A DNA stretch of 64,000 nt from CAVALG01 sp963630555. GTDB taxonomy: Bacteria; Bacillota; Clostridia; Oscillospirales; Acutalibacteraceae. The stretch lies in NCBI GenBank assembly GCA_963630555.1, contig CAVGND010000004.1, forward strand, positions 23,252 to 87,251, written 5' to 3'. Shown here piece by piece: positions 1-8,233 of this stretch (positions within the stretch are counted from its first letter, which is position 1; each line of letters opens with the position of its first letter). The position numbers were made by a program, and so were the translations under genes. A model generated the notes under the pieces. The model searched no databases and was not told the DNA's origin. It worked only from the letters and a program-made list of their open reading frames with translations.

Positions 1-529
1 GCCTGTAAGAAAAGCCGAACTCGCCTTTTCTGCGAATAACGATGCTGCCGTCCGGCTTAACGGACAGGACGCTTTCGACCACTTCGGAGGTTTCGGAAAT
101 ATAGGCACCGGCATTCATATACACTGCGCCGCCGACCGATGCCGGTATTCCCCAGGCAAATTCAAGTCCGGTAAGTTCATTTTCAAGCGCTGCTTTACAA
201 AGAACCGAAAGTTTTTCTCCTGCAAATGCAGTTATGGTTTCGCCGCTGCAGACCACACCGTTTTCGGATGTGCAAAGGTGTATCACGGCACCGCTTATAC
301 CACTGTCGGAAACCAATATATTTGACCCGTTACCTATAACCGTATACGGAAAACCGACTGTGTTAAAGAAATGTAACACGGCGCACAGATCGGCGACATT
401 TGATATATTTATAAGCACATCGGCACTGCCGCCTATGCCGAATGTTGTAAATTTAGCAAGCGGCGCATCGGTCAGATAAGATATATTTTTCTCTTTTAAA
501 AATTCGCAAATCGTCTTAATATCCGTCAA
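1..529 (-). CDS. murB: UDP-N-acetylenolpyruvoylglucosamine reductase MurB, N-terminal part (runs off left edge)
   Basis: MurB reduces UDP-GlcNAc-enolpyruvate to UDP-MurNAc in cytoplasmic peptidoglycan precursor synthesis, using FAD and NADPH. My translation of the reverse strand gives an open frame from a TTG at 529 to the window edge. It contains the FAD-binding hallmarks TTFGIGGSAD near residue 30, VIGNGSNILVSD near 65, and GGAVYMNAGAY near 130. Only about 176 residues are visible; the C-terminal substrate-binding domain lies outside the window. TTG is the only start available, because an in-frame TGA sits three codons upstream, and GGAG lies about 11 bases ahead of it. The gene begins 17 bp after the glucokinase stop, so hprK-glk-murB reads as one operon, an arrangement common in Clostridia. 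Confidence 0.93.
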   Translation of the reverse strand, partial: MTDIKTICEFLKEKNISYLTDAPLAKFTTFGIGGSADVLINISNVADLCAVLHFFNTVGFPYTVIGNGSNILVSDSGISGAVIHLCTSENGVVCSGETITAFAGEKLSVLCKAALENELTGLEFAWGIPASVGGAVYMNAGAYISETSEVVESVLSVKPDGSIVIRRKGEFGFSYR

Positions 530-546
530 CCGAGATCACTCCGATT

Positions 547-1506
547 TTAGTTATACAATTTAAACAGGAATGCGGCGCCGATTATACCGGCATCATTCCC
601 CAATTGTGCTGTTTTAATTTGGGTCTGATTTTCAAGCCCTGCCGTATATACTTCACGATTTATATATTCACGCATAGGTGCAAGCAATGTTTCCTTTTCA
701 TTTGAAATACCGCCGCCGATGCAGAGAACTTCCGGCTGAAAAATATTTATAATATTTGTCACACCGCAGGCAATATATTCAATATATCGGTCAACGACTT
801 CTTTGCCTGCTTTATCCCCTGCACGCATAGCGTCAAAGGCAGTTCTGCCGCTGGTTTTATTTATATCACCCTCGGTCAGTTCCCACATTTTACTGTCGGC
901 GCACTCATTCATTTTCCTTTTTGTTTGTCTGATAAGGGCAGTAGCCGAAGCATATGCTTCAAAGCAGCCGTTTCTGCCGCATGTGCAAGGCTCGCCATCC
1001 ATTTCTATTACCATATGACCGAGTTCGGCACCGCCGTAGTTATGACCAACAAGCATTTTACCGTCTGTTATAACGCCGCCGCCTACGCCGGTTCCGAGCG
1101 TCACGGCAATAAAACTTTTGGTTCCGCGACCGGCACCGGCAAGCATTTCACCGTATGCCGCCGCATTAGCATCATTCTCGGTAAATACTTTTATATTATC
1201 AAGTTTTTCTTCAAGCATTGCTTTTATGTGAAGATCTTTGAATTTAAGATTATTTGCTCTTGCTATAACACCCGTATGCGGATTAACGCTGCCGGGCGAG
1301 CCGATACCGACATATTTAATGTCTGCAAGGGTTAAATTTGCATTTTGAACCGCTGTTCTGACTGTTTTTGCAATATCCTCCACTATTTCGTCACTGTGTC
1401 TGGCGGAATTGGTTTTTGTGTTTGCTTTTGCGATGATGTTATAGTTTTCGTCAACCACACCGACTGCAATGTTAGTTCCGCCGAGATCTACGCCTACATA
1501 ATACAT
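547..1506 (-). CDS. glcK: ROK-family glucokinase
   Basis: Cytoplasmic ATP-dependent glucose kinase of the ROK (repressor, ORF, kinase) family, making glucose-6-phosphate. The N-terminus GVDLGGTNIAVGVVD is the ATP-binding phosphate loop. The motif CTCGRNGCFEAYAS near residue 175 is the ROK zinc-binding cluster and signature, and GHMVIE supplies the conserved metal and sugar contacts. At 319 residues it has normal length and carries no N-terminal helix-turn-helix, so it is a kinase rather than a ROK repressor. ATG at 1506 is preceded by GGGAGAG. It sits 26 bp after hprK and 17 bp before murB, which couples sugar phosphorylation, carbon-catabolite control and wall synthesis. Glucose specificity is inferred from the family; other hexoses or N-acetylhexosamines are possible. 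Confidence 0.9.
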   Translation of the reverse strand: MYYVGVDLGGTNIAVGVVDENYNIIAKANTKTNSARHSDEIVEDIAKTVRTAVQNANLTLADIKYVGIGSPGSVNPHTGVIARANNLKFKDLHIKAMLEEKLDNIKVFTENDANAAAYGEMLAGAGRGTKSFIAVTLGTGVGGGVITDGKMLVGHNYGGAELGHMVIEMDGEPCTCGRNGCFEAYASATALIRQTKRKMNECADSKMWELTEGDINKTSGRTAFDAMRAGDKAGKEVVDRYIEYIACGVTNIINIFQPEVLCIGGGISNEKETLLAPMREYINREVYTAGLENQTQIKTAQLGNDAGIIGAAFLFKLYN

Positions 1507-1532
1507 TATTTATCTCTCCCGTTTTAAATTTT

Positions 1533-2510
1533 TTAATAATAACTATTCCAATCTTCGTCGCTTCGTTCACTGTCTCCGTTGCCGGAAGCCGAACCGAGTT
1601 CAAGACGTTTGAGCAGTTCATTTGCGGCATTGTAACCCAACTTCTTCTGACGGTTGTTCATTGCGGCAACTTCAATTATAACCGCAAGATTACGCCCCGG
1701 TTTAACCGGTATGGTAAGTGAAGGTATTTTAAGTCCCAAAATATCATTGTTTTGCTCATCAAGCCCCATTCTGTCATAAACCTTTGAAGCATCCCACGGT
1801 TCAAGATTTATAACGAGGTCAACCTTAGCGGTCAACTTAACCGCACCGACGCCGAATATCCTTCTGACATTTATTATTCCTATTCCGCGCAACTCAATAA
1901 AATGACGGATATTTTCGGGTGAAGAGCCGACTATCGATTTGGAAGAAACTTTACGCAGTTCCACGGCGTCATCGGCTATCAATCTGTGGCCTCTTTTAAC
2001 CAACTCAATCGCGGTTTCGCTTTTACCGACTCCGCTTTCGCCGAGAATCAGAACGCCTTCGCCGTAAACCTCCACCAGCACGCCGTGCCGTATAATTCTC
2101 GGCGCAAGATTTAAGTTAAGGTATGCGATAAGAGCAGACATAAAGTCTGATGTTCCGTCACCTGTTTTTAAAATCGGAACCGCATATTTTTTTGCCGCTT
2201 CCAGCATAACATCCGAAGGGATCATATCCCTTGTTATTATAACCGCAATCGGTTTTGTACCGAAAAAGTCATTCACTCTTTGATAATAAATGTCCGGCTC
2301 GAATTTTTCAAGAAAACTGTCTTCGCTTCTACCGATTATTTGTATACGGTTATTATCGTAATATTCATAATATCCGCCTAACTGCAAGCCCGGACGGTTA
2401 ACTTCGACATTTGATATCAGGGTTTCCTCTGCACCATCGGGCAGATATGCCGTTTCCAACGAAAATTCATTAATTATGCTTTTCAGTTTTACAGAATAGT
2501 TTCTTGCCAT
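1533..2510 (-). CDS. hprK: HPr kinase/phosphorylase
   Basis: Bifunctional serine kinase/phosphorylase acting on HPr Ser46, the sensor enzyme of carbon catabolite repression in Firmicutes. The 325-residue product has the N-terminal DRTGG-like domain (about 1-130), then the kinase domain with Walker A GESGVGKSETA near residue 155 and the HprK signature GIGIINVRRIFG near 205. The loop after it (IPVKPGRNLAVIIEVAA) is also typical. ATG at 2510 follows GGAGGCGGCT. The first gene of hprK-glcK-murB on the minus strand. The 122 bp upstream hold a small ATCCG/CGGAT hairpin at about 2552-2569 but no promoter I can call with confidence. Confidence 0.96.
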   Translation of the reverse strand: MARNYSVKLKSIINEFSLETAYLPDGAEETLISNVEVNRPGLQLGGYYEYYDNNRIQIIGRSEDSFLEKFEPDIYYQRVNDFFGTKPIAVIITRDMIPSDVMLEAAKKYAVPILKTGDGTSDFMSALIAYLNLNLAPRIIRHGVLVEVYGEGVLILGESGVGKSETAIELVKRGHRLIADDAVELRKVSSKSIVGSSPENIRHFIELRGIGIINVRRIFGVGAVKLTAKVDLVINLEPWDASKVYDRMGLDEQNNDILGLKIPSLTIPVKPGRNLAVIIEVAAMNNRQKKLGYNAANELLKRLELGSASGNGDSERSDEDWNSYY

Positions 2511-2632
2511 AGCCGCCTCCGATTAAAAAATTCAACCTGAAATGTTGATCCGCTTATTAACGGATACATCCTAATATAATATACAACAAATAAGGAAAAA
2601 AATAAAGTGCAAATTAACATAATACGGTTATT

Positions 2633-3679
2633 TTATTTTAAATTTTCTATACTCAGGGTGGGTTTTTCGGTGCCGTCGGATCTAAGCCCCGAACTGAATG
2701 TAATATCACCGTCCGACGAAATGAAGATTGCCTCTGTGTTTTCGATATTTTCAACGGTTTTAAGCCCTTCGTCTTTTCCGAGCAAAAAAAGTGATGTTGA
2801 AAGGCAATCTGCGTCCACCGAACTTTTCGATATTACCGTAACACTGTCCAATCCGTTTTGAACGGGATATCCGGTTTTAAGGTCGATTATATGGTGATAT
2901 ACAGTACCGTCAAGTTCAAAATACCGCATATATCTTCCGCAGGTCACAACACTAAGGTCGCTTAGGTTTTTAATATACGCGGCGCTTTCACCGGTATCGG
3001 AAAAAGGTTTTTGAATACCTACCGTAAAAAGCGATTTGTTCTTATTTTTCCCAAGTACATAAACATTTCCGCCCAAATTTAAAAGTGCGTTCCGACATCC
3101 GTTTTTTATAAGGAAAGCCGCCAATTTATCGCATATAAAGCCTTTAGCGGAAGCACCGACATCTATTTTGGAATCACCGTACAGTGTGACATAATTTCCC
3201 TCCACCGAAACATTTTTATAATCGACGGAAGACAGGGCCGCATTTATTTCGGAAGCCTTCGGCAATTCGGAGTTTCCGCTTCTGAAATCCCAAAGATCCG
3301 TAATATTTTTAGCGGTAATGTCAAAAATGCCGTTTGTCGCCGCACAATATTCAAGCGATTTATTGATAAGTTCGGCAGTATCGCGGTTCACTTTAGTCGG
3401 CTCACCGCTTACAGCGGAATTTATTTTATATATATCGCTTCCTTCGCCGTCCGGTGAAAAAAGGCGATTGTATTTACCGCAAAGGGATACGGTTTTGTTA
3501 AGCAGTTCTTCGTCGCCCTCAAAAAGTTCAATTGTAACCACGGTATCAAGCATAGTAACGGTAGTTTTCAAATTTTCTCCCGATGCGGCTGTCGAACATC
3601 CGCACTGCACAACCGGCAACAGAATTATAAAAAACAGCGACAAGGTCTTAATGACAATACGTGCCGAACATTTTAACAT
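2633..3679 (-). CDS. apbE: FAD:protein FMN transferase (ApbE lipoprotein)
   Basis: Extracytoplasmic flavin transferase that attaches FMN covalently to threonines of membrane redox proteins such as RnfD/RnfG or NqrB/C subunits. The product is 348 residues with an N-terminal hydrophobic segment ending in a cysteine-rich lipobox-like stretch (VVQCGCS, residues 24-30), so it is probably a lipoprotein. The ApbE core includes MLDTVVTIELFEGD, then DVGASAKGFICDKLA (FAD-binding), LLNLGGNVYVLG and the late HHIIDLKTGYPV. RBS GGGGGG precedes ATG at 3679. It is divergent from a NusG-II-domain gene and a Gx transporter, a neighbourhood I know from other Clostridia where these genes accompany flavin/electron-transport functions. 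No Rnf genes are visible here. Confidence 0.92.
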   Translation of the reverse strand: MLKCSARIVIKTLSLFFIILLPVVQCGCSTAASGENLKTTVTMLDTVVTIELFEGDEELLNKTVSLCGKYNRLFSPDGEGSDIYKINSAVSGEPTKVNRDTAELINKSLEYCAATNGIFDITAKNITDLWDFRSGNSELPKASEINAALSSVDYKNVSVEGNYVTLYGDSKIDVGASAKGFICDKLAAFLIKNGCRNALLNLGGNVYVLGKNKNKSLFTVGIQKPFSDTGESAAYIKNLSDLSVVTCGRYMRYFELDGTVYHHIIDLKTGYPVQNGLDSVTVISKSSVDADCLSTSLFLLGKDEGLKTVENIENTEAIFISSDGDITFSSGLRSDGTEKPTLSIENLK

Positions 3680-3834
3680 TTTTAACCCCCCTTAGTGTGA
3701 CAGGCAACAATAATCCGTGCCCATCAGTCCGAACCGTCCTTTCAGGAAATATTAATTAATATTATAAACTAATCTTTTAAATTTGTAAACAATGTGATAT
3801 TATTTATACAGTGAAATTTTAAACGGTGATTAAT

Positions 3835-4185
3835 ATGAAAGATAAAACAAAAATCAACTTTTTAATAATTGCAGTCCTGCTTTTTACGGCAGGCGTATCC
3901 GCAATTATAATATTGCTTCTTCCGTCAAAGGGAAAAACAGTTAGTATACAGGTAAATAACAAGCCGTACGAAAGATATTCGCTTTTAAAAAACAGGACGG
4001 TTGAGATTAAAAGCGAAAGCGGATATAACATCCTTAAAATTGAGGACGGATATGCGTTTATCGAAAAATCGGATTGTAAAAATCAGGTGTGCGTTCATCA
4101 TAAAAAAATAAACAAAAACGGTGAAAACATCGTCTGCCTGCCGCACGGAGTAGTAATAACGATCGAGGATGACGGAAATGAATAA
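3835..4185 (+). CDS. NusG domain II-containing membrane-anchored protein
   Basis: Small protein of the NusG-domain-II family, about 116 residues; its biochemical function is not established. It has one N-terminal membrane segment (LIIAVLLFTAGVSAIIILLL, residues 8-27) followed by an extracytoplasmic domain. The conserved cysteine pattern is visible: DCKNQVCVHH and later IVCLPHG. ATG at 3835 is preferred because GGTGAT sits 6 bases ahead; an in-frame GTG at 3826 is the alternative and has no clear ribosome site. The stop overlaps the start of the Gx transporter, indicating translational coupling. It lies divergent from apbE with a 155-bp intergenic region that must hold both promoters. Confidence 0.8.
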   Translation: MKDKTKINFLIIAVLLFTAGVSAIIILLLPSKGKTVSIQVNNKPYERYSLLKNRTVEIKSESGYNILKIEDGYAFIEKSDCKNQVCVHHKKINKNGENIVCLPHGVVITIEDDGNE

Positions 4186-4669
4186 ACGGGTTGTCGGCAG
4201 CGGATTTTATCTTGCCGTTGCACTGATTCTGGGTTACATAGAAAGTTTGGTGCCGCTGAATTTCGGAATACCCGGTATCAAACTCGGAATAGCAAACATT
4301 ATATTGCTTTGTTGCATGTATACCGAGGGATTGGCGGTAACGGCAACGGTTGCCGTGCTTAAAACGGTGATTTTAGGTTTCCTGTTCGGCAATACGGTTG
4401 CCTTTGCACTGTCTGTATGCGGAGGAATACTCTCGGTAATAACTATGTTTATACTAAAAAAATGCGGTGCGGGCATACCGGCGGCAAGCGCAGCCTCGGC
4501 AACCGCCCACAATATCGGCCAATTATTTGCTGCGGCACTGATAATATCGAGCGGTGCAGTGTTTTATTACCTGCCCGTGCTTATAATCAGCGGCATAATA
4601 ACGGGACTGATTACCGGATTTTCCGCAAAGTATATAATTAAAAGGGTCGGCAAACTGAAATTAAAATAG
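4178..4669 (+). CDS. Gx transporter family protein (heptaprenyl diphosphate synthase component I family)
   Basis: Integral membrane protein of about 163 residues related to the family annotated both as Gx transporter and as heptaprenyl diphosphate synthase component I (PF07456). It is rich in glycine and hydrophobic helices, with the N-terminal LGYIESLVPLNFGIPGIKLG stretch typical of the family and an S-component-like pattern of about five to six helices. ATG 4178 is preferred over the upstream in-frame ATG at 4169, because GAGG lies immediately before the latter and about 9 bases before the former. It overlaps the NusG-II gene by 8 bases. No partner polyprenyl synthase is nearby. The transported substrate, if any, is unknown. 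Confidence 0.8.
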   Translation: MNKRVVGSGFYLAVALILGYIESLVPLNFGIPGIKLGIANIILLCCMYTEGLAVTATVAVLKTVILGFLFGNTVAFALSVCGGILSVITMFILKKCGAGIPAASAASATAHNIGQLFAAALIISSGAVFYYLPVLIISGIITGLITGFSAKYIIKRVGKLKLK

Positions 4670-4678
4670 TAAAAAGCA

Positions 4679-4707
4679 TTTACAAACATTAAAAAGTATG
4701 TTACAAT
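4679..4707 (+). promoter_or_regulatory. Sigma-A promoter for the THF riboswitch/folT transcript
   Basis: TTTACA (4679-4684), a 17-bp spacer, then TACAAT (4702-4707). The predicted start near 4713 falls just before the riboswitch aptamer, which supports the call. Confidence 0.75.
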
Positions 4708-4712
4708 CGTTG

Positions 4713-4812
4713 GTATCAGAGTAGATTTGCGAGCGTTAAGTGCCGGTCAGGACGGGGAGTTGCCGACCGGACGAAAAGTTTTCTTGCGGTTCGCATTTCG
4801 CATCCCGCTGAA
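4713..4812 (+). promoter_or_regulatory. Tetrahydrofolate (THF) riboswitch aptamer
   Basis: The stretch carries the conserved THF-aptamer blocks in order: GAGTAGATTTGCGAGCGTTAAG (starting 4719; the conserved parts are GAGTAGA and GCGTTAAGTG), a central hairpin GCCGGTC/GACCGG enclosing GGGGAGTTG, then CGAAAAG, and a 3' part GCGGTTCGCATTTCGCATCCCGCTG. The short closing helix is TCAG/CTGA. It stands directly upstream of a folate-family ECF S-component gene, the usual regulated target of this class. Confidence 0.88.
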
Positions 4813-4828
4813 ATAATAGCGATTTGAT

Positions 4829-4860
4829 TCCTCCTATTATTTAAGCGAATAATGGGAGGA
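4829..4860 (+). promoter_or_regulatory. Shine-Dalgarno-sequestering hairpin (riboswitch expression platform)
   Basis: TCCTCCTATTAT (4829-4840) pairs with ATAATGGGAGGA (4849-4860), one G-U pair, loop of 8. The right arm is the folT ribosome site. A competing helix is possible: AAATAATAG (4811-4819) is perfectly complementary to CTATTATTT (4834-4842) and starts right at the end of the aptamer closing stem. The two helices share 4834-4840 and exclude each other, so control of translation is likely. The direction of ligand control is inferred, not shown. Confidence 0.75.
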
Positions 4861-4866
4861 ACTTTT

Positions 4867-5394
4867 ATGTCAAAAAATCAAAAGCATTTATTCACACTCG
4901 TTTATCTTGCCGCTTTAACGGCAATGCAGATTTTTCTGTCACGATTTCTGTCCGTTTCGCTTTGGAATGTTAAATTCGGGTTTCAGTTTATACCCGTTAT
5001 TTTAGCCGCAATAAGTATCGGCCCGTTGGCAGGCGCACTGGTAGGCGGAGTAGGCGACCTTGTAGGTGCGCTGTTATTTCCTATTGGGCCCTACTTCCCC
5101 GGATTCACCCTTTCGGCGGTTATAACGGGGCTTGTTTTTGGCTTCATATTACAAAAAAGGCATAACTTCGCTGCGGTATTAATTGCAGTTTTGGCAGACA
5201 CGGTTATAACCACACTTATTCTGAACACGGTGTGGATATCCATACTGTATGGGTCGCCGCTTCTGCCATTGCTTTCAACCCGTACAATTCAAGCCGCTGC
5301 CATGGCTGCGATTCAGGTTGTCGCAATACCGACACTTATTATACCCATATACGATAAAATGCGTCTGTTTGCACCGGAAGTATTTCCAAATTAA
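4867..5394 (+). CDS. folT: Folate family ECF transporter S component
   Basis: Membrane substrate-binding subunit that, with the shared ECF energising module (EcfA/A'/T, not in this window), imports folates. The 175-residue product is very hydrophobic with about six helices. It carries family-typical stretches FGFQFIPVILAAISIGPLAG and GGVGDLVGALLFPIGPYFPG. The start is ATG 4867, six bases after GGGAGGA; an in-frame ATG at 4852 would place the ribosome site inside the coding region. The THF riboswitch upstream confirms the substrate class. The stop at 5394 touches the end of a converging remnant ORF, and no terminator is visible after the gene. Confidence 0.9.
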   Translation: MSKNQKHLFTLVYLAALTAMQIFLSRFLSVSLWNVKFGFQFIPVILAAISIGPLAGALVGGVGDLVGALLFPIGPYFPGFTLSAVITGLVFGFILQKRHNFAAVLIAVLADTVITTLILNTVWISILYGSPLLPLLSTRTIQAAAMAAIQVVAIPTLIIPIYDKMRLFAPEVFPN

Positions 5395-6203
5395 TGCCGC
5401 AACAGTAAAAATTGACTTTTGTTTGCGTCGCTCACCTTCTGTTCCGCGTTCTGCCTTGCCGTGCGCCGCTGCTCGATAAGTTGTTCGTTCTGGCGTGCTA
5501 TCCGCTTTTCGGCCTTTTTAAGTTTTTCGCCGATTTCCGTTTTAGCCCCGGCATTCATAACCGATAACGCCCCTTTTATGCCGTCGCTTAATTCCTCGCG
5601 CCCTATTTCGCCGCCGTCATACCGCCGCACAAGTTCCTCAATTTCACGGTTTGCGGCCATTTCGGCTTTGGAACGCTTCTGTTCCGTGCCGCCGCCGCTG
5701 TCTACTATGTTGTCAAGGTCTGCCGTCAGTGCGTTTTTCCCCGTGCCGGAAGAATTGTTCGAATTACTGTTGACATCCGCTTCCGTATTGTGTATACTGT
5801 TATCGGAAGCACCCGAGTTATATCGTTGGCTGATTGTCTGGCCTTCTACCTCTGACTTGGGTGCTTTCCTTTTTATAAGGGTAAGCTCATTGTCATTAAC
5901 CATACGTTTGATATAATTATCAAAATTATTTTCGGAATTTGTGTTGACATCCATTTCTGTTTGTGATACTATACCGTCAGAACCTCGACCGACCGACGTT
6001 TCGGACGTGTGAGGAAAAGCATTTTGGTTTTTCCTTGGCGCTTGGCCATTATTATGGATAGGCAGGGTTTGGCGGGGTTCATTTTTAATATCTATATTTC
6101 CAAGGTACATTGTTTGCAAATTCAATGTGCTTTTTTTGTTTGATACAACATCGAAACTAACGATTGCACCGTCCGAAAATGTTTTTCTTAAACAGTTAGC
6201 CGT
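5391..6203 (-). pseudogene. Truncated remnant of an unrecognised, probably mobile-element protein
   Basis: An open frame of about 271 codons runs from just after a TAA at 6204-6206 to a stop overlapping the folT stop. No ATG is found before codon 31, and the only earlier candidate, a TTG at 6125, has no ribosome site, so the 5' end appears lost. The product is polar and low in complexity. Two degenerate repeats, SQTEMDVNTNSENN and HNTEADVNSNSNNS, lie about 70 residues apart. A charged helical part follows, from about 40 residues before the end (KLKKAEKRIARQNEQLIEQR), likely a coiled coil. The last residues look like random sequence up to folT. Such Asn/Ser-rich proteins are seen in phages and integrative elements, but I recognise no family. 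It could also be a real, fast-evolving gene. Confidence 0.45.
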
Positions 6204-6276
6204 TTAATTAACACGTAAAACAAACCGCACCTTCAGACACAAAATCCAAAGATACGGTTTATTATTTATCCTGATT

Positions 6277-7989
6277 TTACTCCATTTCCGCCGAAAAGTG
6301 ATTATCAATCGCGTCGGCTGCTGCCTGCGCCTCGCTTCGGGTCTTCCCTACTGCCGATATATAAAGTTTGATTTTCGGCTCAGTTCCCGACGGGCGGATT
6401 ATCACGCTGCTGCCGTTATCCAACTTATAGGCTATTACATTTGATTTGGGAAGTTTGATTTCGGTTATTTCACCGCTTAAAACATCACGGTTTTTTGACA
6501 CCTCATAATCAAGGGCATTGGTTACTCTTACTCCGGCTACCTCTGTCGGTGCATCGGCGCGGAATTTATCCATAAGTTCCGACATATGGATCATACCCTG
6601 CTGCCCTTCAAACACAAAACTTTTTTGAACATTAAGGAAAACACCGAATTCTTTTTCAAGTTCCGCATATTTTTTAAGCAGATTAATGCCTTTCGACTTA
6701 TAATAACACGCCATTTCGCAAATAAGCATAGAGCCTATTACAGCATCTTTATCACGTACAAAAGAGCCGGAAAGATAACCGTAACTTTCCTCAAAGCCCA
6801 TAATAAAACGATCTTCCTCGCCCTTTTCTTCAAGCAACTTAACCTGTCCGCCGATATATTTAAACCCTGTAAGGACTTCAATAAGTTCAACGCCGTATTT
6901 TGCAGCTATTTTTTTGCAAAGGTCGGTTGACACTATGGTTTCAACCGCTACGGGATTTTGAGGCATTTTATTGAGTTCGGTTCTTCGCTCAAGCAGATAG
7001 TTTAGCATAAGCGCACCGACTTCATTACCGCTCATTAAAGTATATCCGTTTTCATCCTTTACCGCTATTCCCACACGGTCACAGTCAGGGTCGGTGGCAA
7101 GCAGCAGGTCGGGTTTAACCTCGTCCGCCAATTGAAGGGCGCATTTGAACGCCTCCCTTATTTCGGGATTCGGGAACGGCGCCTCCGGAAAATTGCCGTT
7201 CGGCTTTTCCTGCGACGGAACAACCGTAACATTCTTTATGCCTATACGGTCAAGTATTGCTCTTACGGGTTTGTTGCCCGTTCCGTAAAGCGGAGTGTAA
7301 ACAACCGAAAGTCCGCTGTTTTTACATTCTTCGGGTGACAGTGAAAGCGATTGAACTTTACCGAGATATTCGTCAATAATGTCCTGCCCTATAAACTCAA
7401 TCATTCCGCTTTCAACAGATTTTTCAAAATCGGCGGTTTTTATTCCGGTAAAGTAATCAACCCTGTTTACAAATTCAAAAACCTTTGCGCTTGCCTCAAC
7501 ATCAAGCTGGCATCCGTCCGGCCCGTACGCCTTGTATCCGTTATATTTAGAAGGATTGTGGCTTGCCGTAACAACTACGCCGGCATCGCATTTGAATCGG
7601 CGAACCGCAAAAGAAAGCATCGGCGTGGGCATAAGTTCAGGGTACATATACACCTTTATTCCGTTTGCGGCAAACACGCCTGCAGCCTTTTTGGCAAATA
7701 AATCGGATTTTATTCGGCTGTCATACGCAATAGCGGCGCTGCCGTTTTCTGCCACGGAGTTAATATAATCCGCAAGCCCCTGCGTAGCGCGGCCCACAGT
7801 ATAAACATTCATTCTGTTCGTGCCGGCACCTATAACACCCCTGAGTCCTGCGGTACCGAATTCGAGTTCTTTATAAAACCGATCATTAATTTCATCGGCA
7901 TTGCCTTCTATTTGTAGTAATTCATCTATTAAGTCGGAGTCTTCCGAAGCCTTGACCTTCCATATTTTATAAAGTTCTTCAACTATCAT
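6277..7989 (-). CDS. pgcA: Alpha-phosphohexomutase (phosphoglucomutase, PgcA type)
   Basis: Interconverts glucose-1-phosphate and glucose-6-phosphate (family members also use mannose phosphates), feeding UDP-glucose and glycolipid or wall polymer synthesis. The product is 570 residues, the usual length of the long Firmicute enzymes. Visible motifs: active-site phosphoserine loop VVTASHNPSKYNGYKAY, metal loop ATDPDCDRVGIAV, sugar-binding loop GFEESYGYLSG and the C-terminal phosphate-binding RPSGTEPKIKLYI. ATG 7989 is chosen because GGAAAG lies 6 bases ahead; in-frame starts at 8007 (GTG) and 7995 overlap that site. A second, shorter phosphohexomutase occurs at 40446-41954. It is divergent from the sigma factor at 8234. 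Confidence 0.93.
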   Translation of the reverse strand: MIVEELYKIWKVKASEDSDLIDELLQIEGNADEINDRFYKELEFGTAGLRGVIGAGTNRMNVYTVGRATQGLADYINSVAENGSAAIAYDSRIKSDLFAKKAAGVFAANGIKVYMYPELMPTPMLSFAVRRFKCDAGVVVTASHNPSKYNGYKAYGPDGCQLDVEASAKVFEFVNRVDYFTGIKTADFEKSVESGMIEFIGQDIIDEYLGKVQSLSLSPEECKNSGLSVVYTPLYGTGNKPVRAILDRIGIKNVTVVPSQEKPNGNFPEAPFPNPEIREAFKCALQLADEVKPDLLLATDPDCDRVGIAVKDENGYTLMSGNEVGALMLNYLLERRTELNKMPQNPVAVETIVSTDLCKKIAAKYGVELIEVLTGFKYIGGQVKLLEEKGEEDRFIMGFEESYGYLSGSFVRDKDAVIGSMLICEMACYYKSKGINLLKKYAELEKEFGVFLNVQKSFVFEGQQGMIHMSELMDKFRADAPTEVAGVRVTNALDYEVSKNRDVLSGEITEIKLPKSNVIAYKLDNGSSVIIRPSGTEPKIKLYISAVGKTRSEAQAAADAIDNHFSAEME

Positions 7990-8177
7990 TAACATCTTTC
8001 CTTTCACTTTTACATACGTTAAGTAACATATATACTTTAATATATATTTTCCCCCGTGTCAATCCAATGAATAAATATTAAACCGTAATTTTTATAATTT
8101 TTTAAAAAAGGTTTAATTAAAATTACTAAGATTTTATGTAGAATGTTAGTATTTTTTATCGAATTTCACAAAATCGC

Positions 8178-8206
8178 TTGACAAATAAAAAAACAAATGT
8201 TATAAT
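8178..8206 (+). promoter_or_regulatory. Consensus sigma-A promoter of the SigH-like gene
   Basis: TTGACA (8178-8183), exactly 17 bp, TATAAT (8201-8206): both hexamers match the vegetative consensus perfectly. Predicted start near 8213, about 20 bases before the ATG. The remaining 8008-8177 is AT-rich spacer with a weak TACTAA/TTAGTA inverted repeat and no gene. Confidence 0.92.
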
Positions 8207-8233
8207 CAAATGCAGAATACGGTGGGTGTATAA

